From Allodiplogaster sudhausi (taxonomy: Eukaryota > Nematoda > Chromadorea > Rhabditida > Diplogasteridae): DNA of 64,000 nt. The translations under genes and the position numbers were made by a program. This document shows positions 13,301-25,300 of this stretch, one piece after another. Numbering within the stretch: the stretch's first letter is position 1; every line of letters starts with the position of its first letter. The notes below the pieces were generated by a model. It saw only the letters and a list, made by a program, of their open reading frames with translations. It was not told the origin of the DNA and ran no database searches. The stretch spans positions 1-64,000 of the forward strand of contig CALZFC010000137.1 in the NCBI GenBank assembly GCA_945643635.1. The letters are read 5' to 3'.

Positions 13301-16300
13301 CTGCCTCTCTCTCTCTCTTCTCTGCCTCTCTCTCTCTCTTCTCTGCCTCTCTCTCTCTCTTCTCTGCCTCTCTCTCTCTCTTCTCTGCCTCTTTCTCTCT
13401 TCTCTGCCTCTCTCTCTCTCTTCTCTGCCTCTCTCTCTCTTCTCTGCCTCTCTCTCTCTCTTCTCTGCCTCTCTCTCTCTCTTCTCTGCCTCTCTCTCTC
13501 TCTTCTCTGCCTCTCTCTCTCTCTTTCTCTGCCTCTCTCTCTCTCTTCTCTGCCTCTCTCTCTCTCTTCTCTGCCTCTCTCTCTCTCTTCTCTGCCTCTC
13601 TCTCTCTCTTCTCTGCCTCTCTCTCTCTTCTCTGCCTCTCTCTCTCTCCTCTGCCTCTCTCTCTTCTCTGCCTCTCTCTCTCTTCTCTGCCTCTCTCTCT
13701 CTTCTCTGCCTCTCTCTCTCTCTTCTCTGCCTCTCTCTCTCTTCTCTGCCTCTCTCTCTCTTCTCTGCCTCTCTCTCTTCTCTGCCTCTCTCTCTCTTCT
13801 CTGCCTCTCTCTCTCTTTCTCTGCCTCTCTCTCTTCTCTGCCTCTCTCTCTCTTCTCTGCCTCTCTCTCTTCTCTGCCTCTCTCTCTCTCTTCTCTGCCT
13901 CTCTCTCTCTCTTCTCTGCCTCTCTCTCTCTTCTCTGCCTCTCTCTCTCTCTCTCTGCCTCTCTCTCTCTTCTCTGCCTCTCTCTCTCTCTTCTCTGCCT
14001 CTCTCTCTCTCTTCTCTGCCTCTCTCTCTCTTCTCTGCCTCTCTCTCTCTCTTCTCTGCCTCTCTCTCTCTCTTCTCTGCCTCTCTCTCTCTCTTCTCTG
14101 CCTCTCTCTCTCTTCTCTGCCTCTCTCTCTTCTCTGCCTCTCTCTCTCTTCTCTGCCTCTCTCTCTCTCCTCTGCCTCTCTCTCTTCTCTGCCTCTCTCT
14201 CTCTTCTCTGCCTCTCTCTCTCTTCTCTGCCTCTCTCTCTCTTCTCTGCCTCTCTCTCTCTCTTCTCTGCCTCTCTCTCTCTTCTCTGCCTCTCTCTCTC
14301 TTCTCTGCCTCTCTCTCTTCTCTGCCTCTCTCTCTCTTCTCTGCCTCTCTCTCTCTTTTCTCTGCCTCTCTCTCTTCTCTGCCTCTCTCTCTCTTCTCTG
14401 CCTCTCTCTCTCTCTTCTCTGCCTCTCTCTCTTCTGTGCCTCTCTCTCTCTTCTCTGCCTCTCTCTCTCTCTTCTCTGCCTCTCTCTCTTCTCTGCCTCT
14501 CTCTCTCTCTTCTCTGCCTCTCTCTCTCTCTTCTCTGCCTCTCTCTCTCTCTGCCTCTCTCTCTCTTCTCTGCCTCTCTCTCTCTCTCTGCCTCTCTCTC
14601 TTCTCTGCCTCTCGCTCTCTTCTCTGCCTCTCTCTCTCTCTTCTCTACCTCTCTCTCTTCTCTGCCTCTCTCTCTCTTCTCTGCCTCTCTCTCTCTCTTC
14701 TCTGCCTCTCTTTCTCTTCTCTGCCTCTCTCTCTCTCTTCTCTGCCTCTCTCTCTCTCTTCTCTGCCTCTCTCTCTCTCTTCTCTGCCTCTCTCTCTCTC
14801 TTCTCTGCCTCTCTCTCTCTCTTCTCTGCCTCTCTCTCTCTCTCTTCTCTGCCTCTCTCTCTCTCTTCTCTGCCTCTCTCTCTCTCTTCTCTGCCTCTCT
14901 CTCTCTCTTCTCTGCCTCTCTCTCTCTCTTCTCTGCCTCTCTCTCTCTTCTCTGCCTCTCTCTCTTCTGTGCCTCTCTCTCTCTTCTCTGCCTCTCTCTC
15001 TCTCTTCTCTGCCTCTCTCTCTTCTCTGCCTCTCTCTCTCTCTTCTCTGCCTCTCTCTCTCTCTTCTATGCCTCTCTCTCTTCTCTGCCTCTCTCTCTCT
15101 TCTCTGCCTCTCTCTCTCTCTCTTCTCTGCCTCTCTCTCTTCTCTGCCTCTCTCTCTCTTCTCTGCCTCTCTCTCTCTCTTCTCTGCCTCTCTCTCTTCT
15201 CTGCCTCTCTCTCTCTTCTCTGCCTCTCTCTCTCTCTTCTCTGCCTCTCTCTCTCTTCTCTGCCTCTCTCTCTCTTCTCTGCCTCTCTCTCTCTCTCTTC
15301 TCTGCCTCTCTCTCTCTCTCTTCTCTGCCTCTCTCTCTCTTTTCTCTGCCTCTCTCTCTTCTCTGCCTCTCTCTCTCTTCTCTGCCTCTCTCTCTCTCTT
15401 CTCTGCCTCTCTCTCTCTCTTCTCTGCCTCTCTCTCTCTCTTCTCTGCCTCTCTCTCTCTCTTCTCTGCCTCTCTCTCTTCTGTGCCTCTCTCTCTCTTC
15501 TCTGCCTCTCTCTCTCTCTTCTCTGCCTCTCTCTCTTCTCTGCCTCTCTCTCTCTCTTCTCTGCCTCTCTCTCTCTTCTCTGCCTCTCTCTCTTCTCTGC
15601 CTCTCTCTCTCTTCTCTGCCTCTCTCTCTCTCTTCTCTGCCTCTCTCTCTTCTCTGCCTCTCTCTCTCTTCTCTGCCTCTCTCTCTCTCTCTCTGCCTCT
15701 CTCTCTTCTCTGCCTCTCTCTCTCTTCTCTGCCTCTCTCTCTCTCTTCTCTGCCTCTCTCTCTCTTCTCTGCCTCTCTCTCTCTTCTCTGCCTCTCTCTC
15801 TCTCTCTTCTCTGCCTCTCTCTCTCTCTCTCTCTGCCTCTCTCTCTCTTTTCTCTGCCTCTCTCTTTTCTCTGCCTCTCTCTCTCTTCTCTGCCTCTCTC
15901 TCTCTCTTCTCTGCCTCTCTCTCTTCTCTGCCTCTCTCTCTCTTCTCTGCCTCTCTCTCTCTCTTCTCTGCCTCTCTCTCTCTCTTCTCTGCCTCTCTCT
16001 CTCTTCTCTGCCTCTCTCTCTCTCTCTCTCTGCCTCTCTCTCTCTCTTCTCTGCCTCTCTCTCTCTCTTCTCTGCCTCTCTCTCTCTCTTCTCTGCCTCT
16101 CTCTCTCTTCTCTGCCTCTCTCTCTCTCTCTGCCTCTCTCTCTCTCTGCCTCTCTCTCTCTTCTCTGCCTCTCTCTCTCTCTTCTCTGCCTCTCTCTCTC
16201 TTCTCTGCCTCTCTCTCTTCTCTGCCTCTCTCTTTTCTCTGCCTCTCTCTCTCTTCTCTGCCTCTCTCTCTCTCTTCTCTGCCTCTCTCTCTTCTCTGCC

Positions 16301-19300
16301 TCTCTCTCTCTTCTCTGCCTCTCTCTCTCTCTTCTCTGCCTCTCTCTCTCTCTTCTCTGCCTCTCTCTCTCTTCTCTGCCTCTCTCTCTCTCTTCTCTGC
16401 CTCTCTCTCTCTCTTCTCTGCCTCTCTCTCTCTCTTCTCTGCCTCTCTCTCTCTCTCTTCTCTGCCTCTCTCTCTCTTTTCTCTGCCTCTCTCTCTTCTC
16501 TGCCTCTCTCTCTCTTCTCTGCCTCTCTCTCTCTCTTCTCTGCCTCTCTCTCTCTCTTCTCTGCCTCTCTCTCTCTCTTCTCTGCCTCTCTCTCTCTCTT
16601 CTCTGCCTCTCTCTCTTCTGTGCCTCTCTCTCTCTTCTCTGCCTCTCTCTCTCTCTTCTCTGCCTCTCTCTCTTCTCTGCCTCTCTCTCTCTCTTCTCTG
16701 CCTCTCTCTCTCTTCTCTGCCTCTCTCTCTTCTCTGCCTCTCTCTCTCTTCTCTGCCTCTCTCTCTCTCTTCTCTGCCTCTCTCTCTTCTCTGCCTCTCT
16801 CTCTCTTCTCTGCCTCTCTCTCTCTCTTCTCTGCCTCTCTCTCTTCTCTGCCTCTCTCTCTCTTCTCTGCCTCTCTCTCTCTCTTCTCTGCGTCTCTCTC
16901 TTCTCTGCCTCTCTCTCTCTTCTCTGCCTCTCTCTCTTCTCTGCCTCTCTCTCTCTTCTCTGCCTCTCTCTCTCTCCTCTGCCTCTCTCTCTTCTCTGCC
17001 TCTCTCTCTCTTCTCTGCCTCTCTCTCTCTTCTCTGCCTCTCTCTCTCTCTTCTCTGCCTCTCTCTCTCTTCTCTGCCTCTCTCTCTCTTCTCTGCCTCT
17101 CTCTCTTCTCTGCCTCTCTCTCTCTTCTCTGCCTCTCTCTCTCTTTTCTCTGCCTCTCTCTCTTCTCTGCCTCTCTCTCTCTTCTCTGCCTCTCTCTCTT
17201 CTCTGCCTCTCTCTCTCTCTTCTCTGCCTCTCTCTCTCTCTTCTCTGCCTCTCTCTCTCTTCTCTGCCTCTCTCTCTCTCTTCTCTGCCTCTCTCTCTCT
17301 TCTCTGCCTCTCTCTCTCTCTTCTCTGCCTCTCTCTCTCTCTTCTCTGCCTCTCTCTCTCTCTTCTCTGCCTCTCTCTCTCTCTCTTCTCTGCCTCTCTC
17401 TCTTCTCTGCCTCTCTCTCTCTTCTCTGCCTCTCTCTCTCTCCTCTGCCTCTCTCTCTTCTCTGCCTCTCTCTCTCTTCTCTGCCTCTCTCTCTCTCTTC
17501 TCTGCCTCTCTCTCTTCTCTGCCTCTCTCTCGCTCTTCTCTGCCTCTCTCTCTTCCCTGCCTCTCTCTCTTCTCTGCCTCTCTCTCTCTCTTCTCTGCCT
17601 CTCTCTCTCTCTTCTCTGCCTCTCTCTCTCTCTTCTCTGCCTCTCTCTCTTCTCTGCCTCTCTCTCTCTTCTCTGCCTCTCTCTCTCTCCTCTGCCTCTC
17701 TCTCTTCTCTGCCTCTCTCTCTCTTCTCTGCCTCTCTCTCTCTCTTCTCTGCCTCTCTCTCTTCTCTGCCTCTCTCTCGCTCTTCTCTGCCTCTCTCTCT
17801 TCCCTGCCTCTCTCTCTTCTCTGCCTCTCTCTCTCTCTTCTCTGCCTCTCTCTCTCTCTTCTCTGCCTCTCTCTCTCTCTTCTCTGCCTCTCTCTCTCTT
17901 CTCTGCCTCTCTCTCTCTCTTCTCTGCCTCTCTCTCTCTTCTCTGCCTCTCTCTCTCTCTTCTCTGCCTCTCTCTCTCTCTTCTCTGCCTCTCTCTCTCT
18001 CTTCTCTGCCTCTCTCTCTCTCTTCTCTGCCTCTCTCTCTTCTCTGCCTCTCTCTCTCTTCTCTGCCTCTCTCTCTCTCCTCTGCCTCTCTCTCTTCTCT
18101 GCCTCTCTCTCTCTTCTCTGCCTCTCTCTCTTCTCTGCCTCTCTCTCTCTTCTCTGCCTCTCTCTCTCTCCTCTGCCTCTCTCTCTTCTCTGCCTCTCTC
18201 TCTCTTCTCTGCCTCTCTCTCTCTCTTCTCTGCCTCTCTCTCTTCTCTGCCTCTCTCTCTCTTCTCTGCCTCTCTCTCTCTCCTCTGCCTCTCTCTCTTC
18301 TCTGCCTCTCTCTCTCTTCTCTGCCTCTCTCTCTCTTCTCTGCCTCTCTCTCTCTCTTCTCTGCCTCTCTCTCGCTCTTCTCTGCCTCTCTCTCTTCCCT
18401 GCCTCTCTCTCTTCTCTGCCTCTCTCTCTCTCTCTTCTCTGCCTCTCTCTCTCTCTTCTCTGCCTCTCTCTCTCTCTCTTCTCTGCCTCTCTCTCTCTTC
18501 TCTGCCTCTATCTCTCTCTTCTCTGCCTCTCTCTCTCTCTTCTCTGCCTCTCTCTCTTCTCTGCCTCTCTCTCTCTTCTCTGCCTCTCTCTCTCTCCTCT
18601 GCCTCTCTCTCTTCTCTGCCTCTCTCTCTCTTCTCTGCCTCTCTCTCTCTCTTCTCTGCCTCTCTCTCTTCTCTGCCTCTCTCTCTCTTCTCTGCCTCTC
18701 TCTCTCTCCTCTGCCTCTCTCTCTTCTCTGCCTCTCTCTCTCTTCTCTGCCTCTCTCTCTCTTCTCTGCCTCTCTCTCTCTCTTCTCTGCCTCTCTCTCT
18801 TCTCTGCCTCTCTCTCTCTTCTCTGCCTCTCTCTCTTCTCTGCCTCTCTCTCTCTTCTCTGCCTCTCTCTCTCTCCTCTGCCTCTCTCTCTTCTCTGCCT
18901 CTCTCTCTCTTCTCTGCCTCTCTCTCTCTTCTCTGCCTCTCTCTCTCTCTTCTCTGCCTCTCTCTCTCTTCTCTGCCTCTCTCTCTTCTCTGCCTCTCTC
19001 TCTCTTCTCTGCCTCTCTCTCTCTCCTCTGCCTCTCTCTCTTCTCTGCCTCTCTCTCTCTTCTCTGCCTCTCTCTCTCTTCTCTGCCTCTCTCTCTCTCT
19101 TCTCTGCCTCTCTCTCTTCTCTGCCTCTCTCTCTCTTCTCTGCCTCTCTCTCTTCTCTGCCTCTCTCTCTCTTCTCTGCCTCTCTCTCTCTCCTCTGCCT
19201 CTCTCTCTCTTCTCTGCCTCTCTCTCTTCTCTGCCTCTCTCTCTCTTCTCTGCCTCTCTCTCTCTCCTCTGCCTCTCTCTCTTCTCTGCCTCTCTCTCTC

Positions 19301-22300
19301 TTCTCTGCCTCTCTCTCTCTTCTCTGCCTCTCTCTCTCTCTTCTCTGCCTCTCTCTCTTCTCTGCCTCTCTCTCTCTTCTCTGCCTCTCTCTCTCTCTTC
19401 TCTGCCTCTCTCTCTTCTCTGCCTCTCTCTCTCTTCTCTGCCTCTCTCTCTCTCTTCTCTGCGTCTCTCTCTTCTCTGCCTCTCTCTCTCTTCTCTGCCT
19501 CTCTCTCTTCTCTGCCTCTCTCTCTCTTCTCTGCCTCTCTCTCTCTCCTCTGCCTCTCTCTCTTCTCTGCCTCTCTCTCTCTTCTCTGCCTCTCTCTCTC
19601 TTCTCTGCCTCTCTCTCTCTCTTCTCTGCCTCTCTCTCTCTTCTCTGCCTCTCTCTCTCTTCTCTGCCTCTCTCTCTTCTCTGCCTCTCTCTCTCTTCTC
19701 TGCCTCTCTCTCTCTTTCTCTGCCTCTCTCTCTTCTCTGCCTCTCTCTCTCTTCTCTGCCTCTCTCTCTTCTCTGCCTCTCTCTCTCTCTTCTCTGCCTC
19801 TCTCTCTCTCTTCTCTGCCTCTCTCTCTCTTCTCTGCCTCTCTCTCTCTCTTCTCTGCCTCTCTCTCTCTTCTCTGCCTCTCTCTCTCTCTTCTCTGCCT
19901 CTCTCTCTCTCTTCTCTGCCTCTCTCTCTCTCTTCTCTGCCTCTCTCTCTCTCTTCTCTGCCTCTCTCTCTTCTCTGCCTCTCTCTCTCTTCTCTGCCTC
20001 TCTCTCTCTCCTCTGCCTCTCTCTCTTCTCTGCCTCTCTCTCTCTTCTCTGCCTCTCTCTCTCTCTTCTCTGCCTCTCTCTCTTCTCTGCCTCTCTCTCG
20101 CTCTTCTCTGCCTCTCTCTCTTCCCTGCCTCTCTCTCTTCTCTGCCTCTCTCTCTCTCTTCTCTGCCTCTCTCTCTCTCTTCTCTGCCTCTCTCTCTCTC
20201 TTCTCTGCCTCTCTCTCTTCTCTGCCTCTCTCTCTCTTCTCTGCCTCTCTCTCTCTCCTCTGCCTCTCTCTCTTCTCTGCCTCTCTCTCTCTTCTCTGCC
20301 TCTCTCTCTCTCTTCTCTGCCTCTCTCTCTCTTCTCTGCCTCTCTCTCTCTTTTCTCTGCCTCTCTCTCTTCTCTGCCTCTCTCTCTCTTCTCTGCCTCT
20401 CTCTCTTCTCTGCCTCTCTCTCTCTCTTCTCTGCCTCTCTCTCTCTCTTCTCTGCCTCTCTCTCTCTTCTCTGCCTCTCTCTCTCTCTTCTCTGCCTCTC
20501 TCTCTCTTCTCTGCCTCTCTCTCTCTCTTCTCTGCCTCTCTCTCTCTCTTCTCTGCCTCTCTCTCTCTCTTCTCTGCCTCTCTCTCTCTCTTCTCTGCCT
20601 CTCTCTCTTCTCTGCCTCTCTCTCTCTTCTCTGCCTCTCTCTCTCTCCTCTGCCTCTCTCTCTTCTCTGCCTCTCTCTCTCTTCTCTGCCTCTCTCTCTC
20701 TCTTCTCTGCCTCTCTCTCTTCTCTGCCTCTCTCTCGCTCTTCTCTGCCTCTCTCTCTTCCCTGCCTCTCTCTCTTCTCTGCCTCTCTCTCTCTCTTCTC
20801 TGCCTCTCTCTCTCTCTTCTCTGCCTCTCTCTCTCTCTTCTCTGCCTCTCTCTCTTCTCTGCCTCTCTCTCTCTTCTCTGCCTCTCTCTCTCTTTTCTCT
20901 GCCTCTCTCTCTTCTCTGCCTCTCTCTCTCTTCTCTGCCTCTCTCTCTCTCTTCTCTGCCTCTCTCTCTTCTCTGCCTCTCTCTCGCTCTTCTCTGCCTC
21001 TCTCTCTTCCCTGCCTCTCTCTCTTCTCTGCCTCTCTCTCTCTCTTCTCTGCCTCTCTCTCTCTCTTCTCTGCCTCTCTCTCTCTCTTCTCTGCCTCTCT
21101 CTCTCTTCTCTGCCTCTCTCTCTCTCTTCTCTGCCTCTCTCTCTCTTCTCTGCCTCTCTCTCTCTCTTCTCTGCCTCTCTCTCTCTCTTCTCTGCCTCTC
21201 TCTCTCTCTTCTCTGCCTCTCTCTCTCTCTTCTCTGCCTCTCTCTCTTCTCTGCCTCTCTCTCTCTTCTCTGCCTCTCTCTCTCTCCTCTGCCTCTCTCT
21301 CTTCTCTGCCTCTCTCTCTCTTCTCTGCCTCTCTCTCTTCTCTGCCTCTCTCTCTCTTCTCTGCCTCTCTCTCTCTCCTCTGCCTCTCTCTCTTCTCTGC
21401 CTCTCTCTCTCTTCTCTGCCTCTCTCTCTCTCTTCTCTGCCTCTCTCTCTTCTCTGCCTCTCTCTCTCTTCTCTGCCTCTCTCTCTCTCCTCTGCCTCTC
21501 TCTCTTCTCTGCCTCTCTCTCTCTTCTCTGCCTCTCTCTCTCTTCTCTGCCTCTCTCTCTCTCTTCTCTGCCTCTCTCTCTTCTCTGCCTCTCTCTCTCT
21601 TCTCTGCCTCTCTCTCTCTCCTCTGCCTCTCTCTCTTCTCTGCCTCTCTCTCTCTTCTCTGCCTCTCTCTCTCTTCTCTGCCTCTCTCTCTCTCTTCTCT
21701 GCCTCTCTCTCTTCTCTGCCTCTCTCTCTCTTCTCTGCCTCTCTCTCTCTTTTCTCTGCCTCTCTCTCTTCTCTGCCTCTCTCTCTCTTCTCTGCCTCTC
21801 TCTCTCTCTTCTCTGCCTCTCTCTCTTCTCTGCCTCTCTCTCGCTCTTCTCTGCCTCTCTCTCTTCCCTGCCTCTCTCTCTTCTCTGCCTCTCTCTCTCT
21901 CTCTTCTCTGCCTCTCTCTCTCTCTTCTCTGCCTCTCTCTCTCTCTTCTCTGCCTCTCTCTCTCTTCTCTGCCTCTCTCTCTCTCTTCTCTGCCTCTCTC
22001 TCTCTCTTCTCTGCCTCTCTCTCTCTCTTCTCTGCCTCTCTCTCTCTTCTCTGCCTCTCTCTCTCTCTTCTCTGCCTCTCTCTCTCTCTTCTCTGCCTCT
22101 CTCTCTCTCTTCTCTGCCTCTCTCTCTCTCTTCTCTGCCTCTCTCTCTCTTCTCTGCCTCTCTCTCTCTCTTCTCTGCCTCTCTCTCTCTCTTCTCTGCC
22201 TCTCTCTCTCTCTTCTCTGCCTCTCTCTCTCTCTTCTCTGCCTCTCTCTCTTCTCTGCCTCTCTCTCTCTTCTCTGCCTCTCTCTCTCTCCTCTGCCTCT

Positions 22301-25300
22301 CTCTCTTCTCTGCCTCTCTCTCTCTTCTCTGCCTCTCTCTCTCTCTTCTCTGCCTCTCTCTCTTCTCTGCCTCTCTCTCTCTTCTCTGCCTCTCTCTCTC
22401 TCCTCTGCCTCTCTCTCTTCTCTGCCTCTCTCTCTCTTCTCTGCCTCTCTCTCTCTTCTCTGCCTCTCTCTCTCTCTTCTCTGCCTCTCTCTCTTCTCTG
22501 CCTCTCTCTCTCTTCTCTGCCTCTCTCTCTTCTCTGCCTCTCTCTCTCTTCTCTGCCTCTCTCTCTCTCCTCTGCCTCTCTCTCTTCTCTGCCTCTCTCT
22601 CTCTTCTCTGCCTCTCTCTCTCTTCTCTGCCTCTCTCTCTCTCTTCTCTGCCTCTCTCTCTCTTCTCTGCCTCTCTCTCTTCTCTGCCTCTCTCTCTCTT
22701 CTCTGCCTCTCTCTCTCTCCTCTGCCTCTCTCTCTTCTCTGCCTCTCTCTCTCTTCTCTGCCTCTCTCTCTCTTCTCTGCCTCTCTCTCTCTCTTCTCTG
22801 CCTCTCTCTCTTCTCTGCCTCTCTCTCTCTTCTCTGCCTCTCTCTCTTCTCTGCCTCTCTCTCTCTTCTCTGCCTCTCTCTCTCTCCTCTGCCTCTCTCT
22901 CTTCTCTGCCTCTCTCTCTCTTCTCTGCCTCTCTCTCTCTTCTCTGCCTCTCTCTCTCTCTTCTCTGCCTCTCTCTCTCTCTTCTCTGCCTCTCTCTCTC
23001 TTCTCTGCCTCTCTCTCTCTTCTCTGCCTCTCTCTCTTCTCTGCCTCTCTCTCTCTTCTCTGCCTCTCTCTCTCTTTTCTCTGCCTCTCTCTCTTCTCTG
23101 CCTCTCTCTCTCTTCTCTGCCTCTCTCTCTTCTCTGCCTCTCTCTCTCTCTTCCCTGCCTCTCTCTCTTCTCTGCCTCTCTCTCTCTCTTCTCTGCCTCT
23201 CTCTCTTCTCTGCCTCTCTCTCTCTTCTCTGCCTCTCTCTCTCTCCTCTGCCTCTCTCTCTTCTCTGCCTCTCTCTCTCTTCTCTGCCTCTCTCTCTCTT
23301 CTCTGCCTCTCTCTCTTCTCTGCCTCTCTCTCTCTTCTCTGCCTCTCTCTCTCTCCTCTGCCTCTCTCTCTTCTCTGCCTCTCTCTCTCTTCTCTGCCTC
23401 TCTCTCTCTTCTCTGCCTCTCCCTCTTCTCTGCCTCTCTCTCGCTCTTCTCTGCCTCTCTCTCTTCCCTGCCTCTCTCTCTTCTCTGCCTCTCTCTCTCT
23501 TCTCTGCCTCTCTCTCTCTCTTCTCTGCCTCTCTCTCTCTCTTCTCTGCCTCTCTCTCTTCTCTGCCTCTCTCTCTCTTCTCTGCCTCTCTCTCTCTCCT
23601 CTGCCTCTCTCTCTTCTCTGCCTCTCTCTCTCTTCTCTGCCTCTCTCTCTCTCTTCTCTGCCTCTCTCTCTTCTCTGCCTCTCTCTCGCTCTTCTCTGCC
23701 TCTCTCTCTTCCCTGCCTCTCTCTCTTCTCTGCCTCTCTCTCTCTCTTCTCTGCCTCTCTCTCTCTCTTCTCTGCCTCTCTCTCTCTCTTCTCTGCCTCT
23801 CTCTCTCTTCTCTGCCTCTCTCTCTTCTCTGCCTCTCTCTCTCTCTTCTCTGCCTCTCTCTCTCTTCTCTGCCTCTCTCTCTCTCTTCTCTGCCTCTCTC
23901 TCTCTTCTCTGCCTCTCTCTCTCTCTTCTCTGCCTCTCTCTCTCTCTTCTCTGCCTCTCTCTCTCTCTTCTCTGCCTCTCTCTCTCTCTTCTCTGCCTCT
24001 CTCTCTTCTCTGCCTCTCTCTCTCTCCTCTGCCTCTCTCTCTTCTCTGCCTCTCTCTCTCTTCTCTGCCTCTCTCTCTTCTCTCCCTCTCTCTCTCTTCT
24101 CTGCCTCTCTCTCTTCTCTGCCTCTCTCTCTCTCTTCTCTGCCTCTCTCTCTCTTCTCTGCCTCTCTCTCTCTTCTCTGCCTCTCTCTCTCTCCTCTGCC
24201 TCTCTCTCTTCTCTGCCTCTCTCTCTCTCTTCTCTGCCTCTCTCTCTCTCTTCTCTGCCTCTCTCTCTCTCTTCTCTGCCTCTCTCTCTCTCTTCTCTGC
24301 CTCTCTCTCTCTCTTCTCTGCCTCTCTCTCTCTCTTCTCTGCCTCTCTCTCTCTCTTCTCTGCCTCTCTCTCTCTTCTCTGCCTCTCTCTCTCTCTTCTC
24401 TGCCTCTCTCTCTCTTCTCTGCCTCTCTCTCTCTCTTCTCTGCCTCTCTCTCTCTCTTCTCTGCCTCTCTCTCTCTCTTCTCTGCCTCTCTCTCTCTCTT
24501 CTCTGCCTCTCTCTCTTCTCTGCCTCTCTCTCTCTTCTCTGCCTCTCTCTCTCTCCTCTGCCTCTCTCTCTTCTCTGCCTCTCTCTCTCTTCTCTGCCTC
24601 TCTCTCTTCTCTGCCTCTCTCTCTCTTCTCTGCCTCTCTCTCTCTCCTCTGCCTCTCTCTCTTCTCTGCCTCTCTCTCTCTTCTCTGCCTCTCTCTCTCT
24701 TCTCTGCCTCTCTCTCTCTCTTCTCTGCCTCTCTCTCTTCTCTGCCTCTCTCTCTCTTCTCTGCCTCTCTCTCTCTTTTCTCTGCCTCTCTCTCTTCTCT
24801 GCCTCTCTCTCTCTTCTCTGCCTCTCTCTCTCTCTTCTCTGCCTCTCTCTCTTCTCTGCCTCTCTCTCGCTCTTCTCTGCCTCTCTCTCTTCCCTGCCTC
24901 TCTCTCTTCTCTGCCTCTCTCTCTCTCTTCTCTGCCTCTCTCTCTCTCTTCTCTGCCTCTCTCTCTCTCTTCTCTGCCTCTCTCTCTCTTCTCTGCCTCT
25001 CTCTCTCTCTTCTCTGCCTCTCTCTCTCTTCTCTGCCTCTCTCTCTCTCTTCTCTGCCTCTCTCTCTCTCTTCTCTGCCTCTCTCTCTCTCTTCTCTGCC
25101 TCTCTCTCTTCTCTGCCTCTCTCTCTCTTCTCTGCCTCTCTCTCTTCTCTGCCTCTCTCTCTCTTCTCTGCCTCTCTCTCTCTCCTCTGCCTCTCTCTCT
25201 TCTCTGCCTCTCTCTCTCTTCTCTGCCTCTCTCTCTCTTCTCTGCCTCTCTCTCTCTCTTCTCTGCCTCTCTCTCTCTTCTCTGCCTCTCTCTCTTCTCT